DNA from: an uncultured Angelakisella sp.
Lineage (GTDB): Bacteria > Bacillota > Clostridia > Oscillospirales > Ruminococcaceae
DNA length: 27,945 nucleotides
Assembly (NCBI GenBank): GCA_910585525.1
Contig: CAJUFR010000027.1
Span: 1 to 27,945 of the forward strand
Direction: 5' to 3'
Shown here piece by piece: positions 1 through 6,401 of the stretch (within the stretch, counting starts at the first letter, position 1; each line of letters starts with the position of its first letter). The position numbers were made by a program, and so were the translations under genes. The notes under the pieces are model-generated. The model was not told the DNA's origin. It saw nothing but the letters and a program-made list of their open reading frames with translations, and ran no database searches.

Positions 1-2
1 GG

Positions 3-191
3 CAAACGCTGTCAAAGGAAATCGCGGCCCTGTCTGCGGAAAGTATGTCGCCGGATCAGATCGAGCGGTTGTCGGTGTACCTGAACCGCTGGGAAGAGAT
101 TGACTTTGACGATAGGCGGCAGGTGGCTGACGGCCTTATTTCTCAAATCCGTGCCACGGGTGAATGTGTCGCTATTGAGTGGAAAATCTGA
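3..191 (+). CDS. Large serine recombinase, C-terminal end only (partial)
   Basis: An open frame enters from the left edge and ends in TGA at 189-191, giving the last 62 residues of a longer protein. The visible part is a charged helical segment (SPDQIERLSVYLNRWEEI) followed by DDRRQVADGLIS and a terminal IEWKI. From memory, this 'YL..WE...F.DRR.V...LI..I..T.....I.WKI' ending is typical of large serine site-specific recombinases carried by clostridial integrative elements. The catalytic resolvase domain and recombinase zinc ribbon would lie upstream and cannot be seen. Such genes usually sit at one end of their element, so the element boundary may lie just right of this stop, next to the broken glpP. 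The family call rests on a short tail, so it is moderate. Confidence 0.6.
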   Translation, partial: QTLSKEIAALSAESMSPDQIERLSVYLNRWEEIDFDDRRQVADGLISQIRATGECVAIEWKI

Positions 192-620
192 CTTTCAACG
201 ATCCATCGCACTTGACTATGGGCTGTGTGCCCTTGTCAAGAGATGTAATAGATGTTTTTGAAAACAAAATATGTGCATTAACACAACAAAGCTGTGCCTG
301 GCCCGCAGCAGGAAAAGGAAGGCTTCCAGGGGTAGTTCTCGGGCAACCTGGAACAGGGAGACGGCATCCGCAGTCGCCCGCTGGCAGTAGCCGCTGTCCA
401 TGGCTATTGCGTAAACAGGGGTTTATACAGTCACCTCATCCTGGCCATCACTACCCTTTGCTCCGACCTTACCCTGCCGCCCAGAGGGACCGCTGGAGTG
501 GTTCTCCGGCTACGAAGCCAATATTGTGAAAAGTAGCATCGCCGGTATCGTATTTTGGCATCCCGCCTGTGGACGTCTCCACCTGGTTGCTGATGCCCAC
601 CGACGGGCAGCGGCACCGTA
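192..620. other. Intergenic or decayed stretch with no intact gene
   Basis: No frame here has both a ribosome site and recognisable protein content. Base composition is lower in GC around 190-290 than in the flanks, then rises. A minus-strand frame at 216-401 and a short minus frame downstream of the glpP fragment (about 480-620) have no family I recognise and are probably remnants. Because a recombinase gene ends immediately to the left, an attachment-site junction could lie here, but I found no direct-repeat pair inside the window to define one. Confidence 0.4.
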
Positions 621-914
621 TCCCGGCATGATTTCGATGCAATTGGCGTCGGAACTGATGGCCTGCTTGGTCAGGTTGGCCAGGCTCATCGAATCGATGA
701 GGAAGAAGCGGTGTACCGTGTACATACCCGCCGCCTTGGCCGCCTTGAGCAGATTGTTTTTGGCGTTGATATGCCATCCGCCCCGGTGGTTTCCTTGAGG
801 AACTGCACCACCACATCCTTGCTGGAGGCCCCTCCCAGATGGTCGGCGTGGACCAACAAACAGCTTGCCAGTTTCCTTCAAGGCGTTTACGATGCCGGTG
901 ATGGTGCAGCGGAA
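621..914 (-). pseudogene. glpP: Frameshifted remnant of glpP (glycerol-3-phosphate-responsive antiterminator)
   Basis: Read on the minus strand, three consecutive pieces in two frames rebuild the middle of GlpP. The first, TITGIVNALKETGKLFV, covers about 914-855. The second, HADHLGGASSKDVVVQFLK and then ETTGADGI, covers about 853-775. The third returns to the first frame at about 770-621 with INAKNNLLKAAK, VHRFFLIDSMSL and CIEIMPG. In Bacillus GlpP the same order occurs (a 'VDLIQGL'-like strand, 'ATAKKRGI', 'QRLFLLDSIAL', 'FIEVLPG'). At least two indels, at about 855 and 772, break the frame. The first ~40 residues and the C-terminal barrel strands are absent, with the rubrerythrin terminator starting 30 bp upstream. 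No intact glp gene is near. The family identity is fairly secure, and the gene is clearly non-functional unless these are sequencing errors. Confidence 0.75.
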
Positions 915-946
915 AGACAAGGGAAGTTCAATACCTGATCCCCCAC

Positions 947-975
947 AAAAAAACAGGGGGAGCCTTCGCTCCCCC
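947..975 (-). terminator. Intrinsic terminator of the reverse rubrerythrin gene
   Basis: Eight base pairs (GGGGGAGC/GCTCCCCC, 956-963 with 968-975) close a 4-nt loop. On the minus strand the hairpin is followed by TG and seven Ts (947-953). It lies 24 bp past the stop codon. Confidence 0.85.
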
Positions 976-998
976 CGCACAGATCACATCGCCTTATC

Positions 999-1541
999 TC
1001 AGCCAAAATACCGAGCCAGCAGACCGGCAAAAGCCTTGCCATGCCGGGCCTCGTCCCGAGCCATCTCGTGGACGGTGTCGTGGATGGCGTCAAGGCCCAG
1101 TTCCTTGGCCTTCTTGGCCAGGGCGGTCTTGCCGGCGGTGGCGCCGTTCTCGGCCTCTACACGCATCTCCAGGTTCTTCTTGGTGCTGTCGGTGACCACC
1201 TCGCCCAGCAGCTCGGCGAACTTGGCGGCGTGCTCGGCCTCCTCGTAGGCGGCCTTCTCCCAGTACAGGCCGATCTCGGGGTAGCCCTCCCGATGGGCGA
1301 CACGGGCCATGGCCAGGTACATGCCGACCTCGGTGCACTCGCCGGTGAAGTTCATCCGCAGGCCCTCCAGGATCTCCTCATCCACGCCGGAGGCAACGCC
1401 CACCACATGCTCGGCGGCCCAGGTCATCTTGCCCTCCTGCTTCACGAACTTGGAGGCGGGGGCCTTGCACTGGGGGCAGAATTCGGGGGCAGCGTCCCCC
1501 TCGTGAACATAACCGCAAACGGTGCAAACAAACTTTGCCAT
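999..1541 (-). CDS. Reverse rubrerythrin (rubredoxin domain first, then ferritin-like di-iron domain)
   Basis: A 180-residue protein that should reduce hydrogen peroxide (and/or oxygen) to water in the cytoplasm using rubredoxin or NADH-derived electrons. The N-terminus carries a rubredoxin-type Fe(Cys)4 site, CTVCGYVHEG then CPQC (residues ~5-25). A four-helix ferritin-like domain follows, with di-iron ligand motifs TGECTE, EEAEH and DEARH. The rubredoxin-first order is that of 'reverse' rubrerythrins of strict anaerobes such as Clostridium acetobutylicum. I chose ATG 1541 because AAGGAG lies 10 bases upstream and the protein then starts MAKFVC; a longer in-frame ATG at 1589 lies in the promoter region. 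The gene is a single unit with its own promoter, a Fur/PerR-like box and a terminator. Confidence 0.92.
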   Translation of the reverse strand: MAKFVCTVCGYVHEGDAAPEFCPQCKAPASKFVKQEGKMTWAAEHVVGVASGVDEEILEGLRMNFTGECTEVGMYLAMARVAHREGYPEIGLYWEKAAYEEAEHAAKFAELLGEVVTDSTKKNLEMRVEAENGATAGKTALAKKAKELGLDAIHDTVHEMARDEARHGKAFAGLLARYFG

Positions 1542-1592
1542 TGTTGATACACTCCTTTTCTTTCTTTCAGCCTTGTTTCGACAATTCAATAT

Positions 1593-1607
1593 TGATAATC
1601 ATTATTG
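1593..1607. promoter_or_regulatory. Fur/PerR-like operator of the reverse rubrerythrin gene
   Basis: TGATAATCATTATTG matches the 7-1-7 Fur box (TGATAAT-N-ATTATCA) at 12 of 14 positions and the PerR box (TTATAAT-N-ATTATAA) at 11 of 14. It lies just downstream of the -10 element, where a bound repressor would block transcription. A perR gene lies in the same window. Confidence 0.6.
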
Positions 1608-1620
1608 AATTTATGAGGAC

Positions 1621-1649
1621 ATTATATCACACCTTCAGGGGGGATGCAA
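1621..1649 (-). promoter_or_regulatory. Sigma-A-type promoter of the reverse rubrerythrin gene
   Basis: On the minus strand, TTGCAT (1644-1649), a 17-bp spacer and a perfect TATAAT (1621-1626). The start point would be near 1614, about 70 bases before the ATG. Confidence 0.7.
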
Positions 1650-1699
1650 GAGATTTTTCGAAAAATTTTTCCGTTTTGTTCCACCTCTCCGCCTTGCGG

Positions 1700-1729
1700 G
1701 AATAAGAAAAGGAACGGGCGGTCATACTA
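1700..1729 (+). promoter_or_regulatory. Sigma-G (forespore) promoter
   Basis: GAATA (1700-1704), an 18-bp spacer and CATACTA (1723-1729) match the sigma-G consensus GHATR-N18-CATNHTA at every defined position. It sits 50 bp upstream of the small SASP-like gene at 1781. Confidence 0.75.
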
Positions 1730-1780
1730 TCATCGAGCCGGGTACCGCCCGGGTCTAAATTATCAGGAGGTGACTTGACT

Positions 1781-1873
1781 ATGTCTGAGAAGAACCAGAA
1801 GCAGGAGCAGAACGGCCAGAACCAGAAGCAGGAGCAGAACCAGAAGCAGCAGCGGTCCGAGAACCGCAAGTGA
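1781..1873 (+). CDS. Small Gln/Asn/Lys-rich spore peptide (gamma-SASP-like)
   Basis: A 30-residue product made almost only of Q, N, K, E, S and R, with internal repeats of NQKQEQN. It has no hydrophobic core and no Cys. A full AGGAGGTGA ribosome site (1765-1773) lies 8 bases before the ATG, and a consensus sigma-G promoter precedes it, so it is very probably translated in the developing forespore. The composition recalls gamma-type small acid-soluble spore proteins, which are Q/N-rich repeat proteins used as amino-acid stores during germination, but it is much shorter and could be a separate lineage of spore peptides. It stands alone, convergent with the phosphatase-family gene at 1922. It is too short for most automatic gene callers. 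Confidence 0.7.
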   Translation: MSEKNQKQEQNGQNQKQEQNQKQQRSENRK

Positions 1874-1882
1874 CCCTTGTCC

Positions 1883-1911
1883 GCCGGAGGGGCCGTTTCA
1901 TCGCCTCCGGC
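1883..1911. terminator. Hairpin between two convergent genes
   Basis: GCCGGAGG/CCTCCGGC (1883-1890 with 1904-1911) around a 13-nt loop. There is no T-tract on either side, so it is a weak terminator candidate. It falls exactly between the SASP-like gene and the convergent gene at 1922. Confidence 0.4.
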
Positions 1912-1921
1912 TCTACATATG

Positions 1922-2722
1922 TTACAGTTCCACCCGGGCCACCACCGGGTAGTGGTCGCTGGGGAACTGCCCCTCATTCCCCTCCCGGCGCAGTTCCACC
2001 TGGCGGAGGGTCAGGTCCCGGCTGGTGAAGATGTAGTCGATGGGCTTGCCCCGGGTCTTTCCGGTAAAGCCGTGGTAGCTGCGCCCCACCTCGTCCCCCC
2101 GCTGGAGGATGCTCCAGTAGCTGTCCCGCATCAGCCCGGCGCTCTGCTCCAGGTCGGCGGCGATCCACCGGCGGAGGGTCTGGCTGGTGGGGGTGGCGTT
2201 AAAGTCCCCCATCAGCAGCACCGGGCCGGGGGCCTGCTGGTACCGGGTGGAGATGTGGCGCAATATCTCCCGCAGCCCCCGCACCCGGGCAAAGTAGCTG
2301 ATGTGGTCCAGGTGGGTGTTGTAGACCCGCACCGGTTTTTCCGGGCTGTCCACCGGCTGGAGCTCGCACCAGGTGCAGACACGGGGGAAAGGGGTGGTCC
2401 AGTCCCGGCTGGGCCGGTCCGGGGTGGGGGAGAGCCAGAAGGTCTGCTGGCTCATCAACCGGAACTTGTCCTGACGGAAGAAGATGGCGGTGTACTCCCC
2501 TTTCCGCCCGCCGCCCCGGCCCTCCCCCACCCACCGGTACTGGGGCAGTAGCCGTTCCATGTCCCCCAGCGGCCCCTCGGTAAGTTCCTGGGTCCCCAGG
2601 ATATCCGGCGCCACCTGCCGGATGAGGTCGGCCACCTGCGCCGCCCGCTTGTGCCAGGTGTGGGAGCCGAAGGGGAACAGGTCCCGCTTCATGTTAAAAC
2701 TCATCACCGTGATGGTCTCCAT
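1922..2722 (-). CDS. Endonuclease/exonuclease/phosphatase (EEP) family protein
   Basis: A 266-residue metal-dependent hydrolase of the EEP superfamily (DNase I/AP endonuclease/sphingomyelinase fold). The signature motifs appear in order: SFNMK (~9-13), QELT with the metal-binding Glu (~46-49), YNTHLDH (~155), GDFNATP (~193-199), PIDYIF (~240) and SDHYPV with the catalytic His (~258). No signal peptide is evident, so it is probably cytoplasmic. The family includes nucleases, phosphatases and lipid phosphodiesterases, and the substrate cannot be told from sequence. The start at 2722 is the first methionine before the first beta-strand; the upstream GGGAAG is a modest ribosome site. It lies downstream of the SpoIID-like gene on the same strand with a 136-bp gap, and has its own possible promoter. 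Confidence 0.85.
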   Translation of the reverse strand: METITVMSFNMKRDLFPFGSHTWHKRAAQVADLIRQVAPDILGTQELTEGPLGDMERLLPQYRWVGEGRGGGRKGEYTAIFFRQDKFRLMSQQTFWLSPTPDRPSRDWTTPFPRVCTWCELQPVDSPEKPVRVYNTHLDHISYFARVRGLREILRHISTRYQQAPGPVLLMGDFNATPTSQTLRRWIAADLEQSAGLMRDSYWSILQRGDEVGRSYHGFTGKTRGKPIDYIFTSRDLTLRQVELRREGNEGQFPSDHYPVVARVEL

Positions 2723-2762
2723 CGAGATGCTTCCCGCCTTTCTTATAAAATATCCATCTTAT

Positions 2763-2791
2763 AGGATACAACGAAAGCGGGGGGAATGCAA
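2763..2791 (-). promoter_or_regulatory. Possible sigma-A promoter of the EEP gene
   Basis: Minus strand TTGCAT (2786-2791), 17 bp, TATCCT (2763-2768). The -10 is imperfect. Confidence 0.35.
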
Positions 2792-2815
2792 TTTCAAAAT
2801 GAGGGGAATTTTTTG

Positions 2816-2853
2816 GGGGCGGGGGCATGCAGAAAACAGCAGGCCCCCGCCCC
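2816..2853. other. GC-rich hairpin after the SpoIID-like gene
   Basis: Eleven perfect base pairs (GGGGCGGGGGC/GCCCCCGCCCC) around a 16-nt loop start 6 bp past the stop of the gene at 2859. On the minus strand it is followed by As rather than Ts, so it may protect the 3' end or pause transcription rather than act as a classical terminator. Confidence 0.5.
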
Positions 2854-2858
2854 TGGGG

Positions 2859-4610
2859 CTACAGCAGCAGCCGCACCGTGACGATGCGGTCCCAGGTGTT
2901 CCGCCCGATGATGCCGTCCGGGGTCAGCCCGAAGTTGTTCTGGAAGGCCACCACCGCCCGCCGGGTGGCGGGGCCGAAGATGCCGTCCGGGGTGATGCCG
3001 GGCACCGAAGGATAGCTGCGGCTGATGGTGCGCAGATACTCCTGCATCAGCCGGACGTTGTCCCCGCGGCTGCCCTCCCGCAGCAGGGTGCCGGGGTAAT
3101 CCACCACCAGGCCACTGGTGTTGGCGATGCCCATAAAAACATCGTACAGCTTGTTCCAGGTGGCGGGACCGATGATGCCGTCGGCTGTGAGGCCGAACCG
3201 CCGCTGGAAGTCCTGGGTGGCGTTGCGGGTGGCGGGGCCGAAGATGCCGTCGATGGCGATGGGCCGCACCGAGTTGTAGTAGTTGGAGATGACCCGCAGA
3301 AAATACTGGGCCAGCCGGACATAGGGCCCCCGGTCCCCCTCCCGGTAGACGCCGCCGGGGCGCTGGGTGGGCAGCGATTCGCTCTCCCCGTCCAGTTCCG
3401 CCAGGCGGGTCACCGCCACGTAGATGTTGGAGATGCGGTTCCAGGTGCCCCGGCCCACCACCCCGTCGGCGGCAAGGTTGAAGATGCGCTGGAAGGCCAG
3501 CACCGCCGCCCGGGTCTGGCTGCCAAAGATGCCGTCCACCTGGGGGATGGCGGGGATGGCGGGATAGTTGCGGCGGATGCGGTTCAGCTGCCGCTGGATG
3601 GTGCTCACCGCTGCCCCCCGGCTGCCGGTGCGCAGGGGACTGCCGGGGTAGGAGCTGGCGATGTTCCGCACCTCCCGGGCCTGGACCAGTTCCACGTTGC
3701 CGTAGTACCGGCGCAAGATCTGCAGCGGGTCGTAGCCGTTCTCCGCCAGGCTGACGGTGCCCCACTGGGACAGGCCGTCACAGCTGACGCTGGTGCCGTT
3801 GCAGTATTCGGCAAAGAGGGGGTTCAGCGCCCCGGGGCGGCGGATGTAGGTGGTAAAGATCTCGTCCACGATGCGGCTGATGTTCTGGAAGATGTTCCGC
3901 CCGGGGACATAGTATTGGTCGTAGCCGGTGTGGTTGGTGATGTCAAAGCTGTACCCCCGGCTGGGGTACCACTCGGTAAAGACCCGGTTGAGGGCGAAGG
4001 AGATCTGGGCGTAGATGTTGGCCCGGATGGCGTTTTCCGGCCAGGTGGGGTAGATCTCGCTGCTGGCCACGTTCTTGATGTAGTAGGCGAAGTCCACCGT
4101 GACGTTCCGGGCGGAGGAATTGTTGGGGGAGCCCAGATGGACGGTGATGTACCGGGGGATATAGACGCTGGTGAGCACCCGGCCCTGTGGGACGTCCCCC
4201 TCCGGGCCCACCGGCTGCTGTTCCCGGGTGGTGAGGAGGGCGTTGGGGCCGATGTCGTACTCCCGTTCCTCGTCCCGGTCCCGGCCGGCGGGCTTGGGGG
4301 TCATCTCCAGGGGGAGGATGGAATCCTCCCCGGCAAACATCTGGATGCCCTTCACCGTCACGGTGGTGAAGCCCTCGGCCTCTATCCTGGCGTCGTAGGT
4401 GCGGTAGGGCACCCCGGGGAAGTCCGGGTCCAGGCTCTCCTCTCGGGGAGGGGTGCAGAGACGAAAGGGCTGGGTGCGGCCGGAGGAATTGCTGGCGCTG
4501 GCGGCGTTGGCGCCGGTATCGGGGTCGGTGACGGTGACCCGGGCCCCCTGGACCGGCGTCGCCTCCCGCCCGGTGTAAAGCTGGAGGATCAGCGTGGCGG
4601 AATCACTCAT
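2859..4610 (-). CDS. SpoIID/LytB-like protein with three peptidoglycan-binding repeats
   Basis: A 583-residue protein. Residues ~5-105 look like a carboxypeptidase-regulatory-like beta-sandwich (LQLYTGREATPVQGARVTV). Residues ~145-305 match the SpoIID/LytB fold: VASSEIYPTWPENAIRA, whose Glu185 aligns with the catalytic Glu of SpoIID lytic transglycosylase, and DGLSQWG with GYDPLQILRRYYG, the usual SpoIID ending. Three PG_binding_1 domains follow (about 325-405, 430-500, 515-583), each with DGIFG.xTR..V..FQ and DGIIG..TW. SpoIID cuts glycan strands during engulfment, so a role in cortex or spore-wall remodelling is likely. There is no N-terminal signal peptide or membrane helix, which is odd for a wall enzyme and suggests delivery inside a spore compartment. 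ATG 4610 is chosen because GGAAAGGAG lies 9 bases upstream. Confidence 0.8.
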   Translation of the reverse strand: MSDSATLILQLYTGREATPVQGARVTVTDPDTGANAASASNSSGRTQPFRLCTPPREESLDPDFPGVPYRTYDARIEAEGFTTVTVKGIQMFAGEDSILPLEMTPKPAGRDRDEEREYDIGPNALLTTREQQPVGPEGDVPQGRVLTSVYIPRYITVHLGSPNNSSARNVTVDFAYYIKNVASSEIYPTWPENAIRANIYAQISFALNRVFTEWYPSRGYSFDITNHTGYDQYYVPGRNIFQNISRIVDEIFTTYIRRPGALNPLFAEYCNGTSVSCDGLSQWGTVSLAENGYDPLQILRRYYGNVELVQAREVRNIASSYPGSPLRTGSRGAAVSTIQRQLNRIRRNYPAIPAIPQVDGIFGSQTRAAVLAFQRIFNLAADGVVGRGTWNRISNIYVAVTRLAELDGESESLPTQRPGGVYREGDRGPYVRLAQYFLRVISNYYNSVRPIAIDGIFGPATRNATQDFQRRFGLTADGIIGPATWNKLYDVFMGIANTSGLVVDYPGTLLREGSRGDNVRLMQEYLRTISRSYPSVPGITPDGIFGPATRRAVVAFQNNFGLTPDGIIGRNTWDRIVTVRLLL

Positions 4611-4650
4611 GGTATTGGCTCCTTTCCGGCCCCAAAGGGGGGCCTGAGCC

Positions 4651-4658
4651 ATCCTATG
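4651..4658 (-). promoter_or_regulatory. CATAGGAT element, possible sporulation-sigma -10
   Basis: CATAGGAT lies 41 bp before the SpoIID-like start. It fits the CATANNNT shape of sigma-E-type -10 elements, and the same 10-mer (CATAGGATGG) occurs 38 bp before the gene starting at 13693. No clear -35 is seen. Confidence 0.3.
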
Positions 4659-4712
4659 ACAGGGAACCGGCTTTTGGTAGGACATTTTTCGACATTCCGG
4701 TGGCGAAATGGG

Positions 4713-4741
4713 TTGAAATCGGTGCTGTTATTCGCTATAAT
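4713..4741 (+). promoter_or_regulatory. Sigma-A promoter of the stalked surface protein gene
   Basis: TTGAAA (4713-4718), 17-bp spacer, perfect TATAAT (4736-4741). The leader would be about 115 nt. Confidence 0.75.
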
Positions 4742-4864
4742 GAAAATATTCTGAAATTCTCTGCAATAAAACGGGGGTTTTTATCGTACTGTATATTAGA
4801 CGGAAGTCTCTGTTACAGTGGAGAAGGGGAATATCCAGAAACAGGTATGGAGGTTGAGGAAAGA

Positions 4865-6337
4865 ATGAAACGATTGCTAGCGATGGTCCTGGCGGTTGCC
4901 CTGGCCATCCCGATGATGACGACAGTGGCCTTCGCCAAGCCGGGTGTTGACGGCGCGCCCTCCGGCGAGGCCGAGTTTGACAACGGCTACGAGGTCTCCC
5001 CCGGGGACACCATCGAACTGGACGAAAGCTGGTTCTATGGCAAATGGACCGAGCGAGAGGACGGGGAGCGTCATACATATGAGGAATCCCCCGGCAGCCT
5101 GGACAGCGAATTCCATAAGGTAAGCGCCACCTGGACCCGTGGCGGCGAGTACATAGAGGATGTTTACTTCGAGGATGGGGACAGCTATGTCACCATCGAG
5201 ATCAAGGGCGGCATCACCGCTACCTCCGATAAGGAGATCGCCGGCACCGTCAAGATTCTGCTGAAGGACTTCCCCAACATGCCCAACGTCACCTACACCT
5301 GCAAGATCAACCGGGGCGATGTTGTCATCAAGGGCATCGACGAGAAGTCCCGGATGGTCTATCTGGATGACAAGGAATTCGGCCTGCCCGACGACTACCA
5401 GGAGAAGCAGGTCCGGTTCGTCACCGAGGATGGGGAAGAGTACGGCACCTTTATCGGCGAGTTCTACGGCGAGCGTTCCGGCCAGGATGTTGCCACCTAC
5501 CGGGTGCGTATCATCGACCAGAAGTCCCTCTACCTGGGCTTTTCGGAGGCCAGCAATTCCACCCTGCAAAAGAAATACCCCAACGCCGATCTGCGGTTCA
5601 TCAACTGGACCGCCCGGCCCACCTTTGACCAGGCGGGCAAGCTGTCCATCTACATGGACCCGGAGGAATATATCTATGGCGTCAACGATGACAACACCCT
5701 TTACCGTCTGGGCGGCACCTATGACGAGGATAACGACGCCTACGTCATCTCCACCAAGACCCTGGGCTGCTATGTCATCAGTGACACCGCCCTGACCGCC
5801 TCCGGCAGCGGGAGCGGCGGCAACACAACGGTAACGAAGCCGTCGTCCTCCTCCACCGCCCCCAAGCCCAGCAGCAGCGTGGCTCCGCCGCCTTCCTCCA
5901 GCACGGTGCTCAAGCCCAGCAGCAGCGTGGCCCCGCCGCCTTCCTCCAGTAGTGTGGCGCCCCCTCCCTCCTCCAGCAGCGTGGCGCCTCCCTCTTCCTC
6001 CAGCGTAGCCCCGCCCCCTTCCAGCAGCAGCGAAGAGGAGGACCCGGAGGACGAGGAATCCAGCGACCCCGCCGACAATGAAGATGACGACAAGGACGAC
6101 GAGGACGACAAGAAGGATAAAGACAAAGATAAGGATAAGGACAAAGACAAGGATAAAGACGACGAAGATGACGAGGATGAGGACAAGAAGGAGAAGAAGG
6201 GCTTCCCGCTTGTCCCGGTGCTCCTGGGCGTGCTTGGCATCGTGATCATCGTATGCGCCGTGGTAGTGGTCGGCAACCGCACCGGTGGCAGCCAGCGCAG
6301 CCGCCGCAGACGGTATGACGACGACTGGGACGACTAA
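4865..6337 (+). CDS. Membrane-anchored surface protein with Ser/Pro stalk and Asp/Lys-rich segment
   Basis: A 490-residue protein of unknown function. Residues 1-24 form a signal peptide (MKRLLAMVLAVALAIP...AFA). Residues ~25-310 are an extracellular domain rich in Tyr, Asp and Glu that I do not recognise. Residues ~319-390 are a low-complexity stalk with repeated PSSSSVAPP units. Residues ~390-446 are strongly charged, with alternating Lys-Asp pairs and runs of Asp/Glu. A single membrane helix (~447-470, VPVLLGVLGIVIIVCAVVVV) and a short tail RRRRYDDDWDD follow. There is no LPXTG, so anchoring is by the helix. ATG 4865 is chosen because GAGGAAAG is close upstream and the signal peptide starts there. 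The gene has its own promoter and a strong terminator. Confidence 0.8.
   Translation: MKRLLAMVLAVALAIPMMTTVAFAKPGVDGAPSGEAEFDNGYEVSPGDTIELDESWFYGKWTEREDGERHTYEESPGSLDSEFHKVSATWTRGGEYIEDVYFEDGDSYVTIEIKGGITATSDKEIAGTVKILLKDFPNMPNVTYTCKINRGDVVIKGIDEKSRMVYLDDKEFGLPDDYQEKQVRFVTEDGEEYGTFIGEFYGERSGQDVATYRVRIIDQKSLYLGFSEASNSTLQKKYPNADLRFINWTARPTFDQAGKLSIYMDPEEYIYGVNDDNTLYRLGGTYDEDNDAYVISTKTLGCYVISDTALTASGSGSGGNTTVTKPSSSSTAPKPSSSVAPPPSSSTVLKPSSSVAPPPSSSSVAPPPSSSSVAPPSSSSVAPPPSSSSEEEDPEDEESSDPADNEDDDKDDEDDKKDKDKDKDKDKDKDKDDEDDEDEDKKEKKGFPLVPVLLGVLGIVIIVCAVVVVGNRTGGSQRSRRRRYDDDWDD
5839..6190 (+). repeat. Low-complexity coding repeats: Ser/Pro stalk, then Asp/Lys tract
   Basis: Short, imperfect in-frame repeats. 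CCTCCAGCAGCGTGGC-type units encode PSSSSVAPP (about 5839-6030), then GATAAGGACAAAG-type units encode alternating Lys and Asp (about 6110-6165). Such tracts can change length by slippage or recombination while keeping the frame. Confidence 0.8.
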
Positions 6338-6355
6338 ACCAAGATAAGACCCCGT

Positions 6356-6390
6356 AAAAAGGCCCCCCGTGTTTACACGGGGGGCCTTTT
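6356..6390. terminator. Bidirectional intrinsic terminator
   Basis: A 12-bp perfect stem (GGCCCCCCGTGT/ACACGGGGGGCC, 6361-6372 with 6375-6386) with Ts after it (6387-6390) and As before it (6356-6360). It serves the surface-protein gene from the left and nadE from the right. Confidence 0.9.
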
Positions 6391-6401
6391 GCTGCCGTTT
6401 T

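Noticed and set aside
216..401. Small minus-strand gene left of glpP
   Set aside because: No ribosome site and no recognisable family; probably a remnant or chance frame.
2484..4754. Long plus-strand frame (756 codons) over the EEP and SpoIID-like genes
   Set aside because: Antisense shadow of minus-strand genes that show strong catalytic and repeat motifs.
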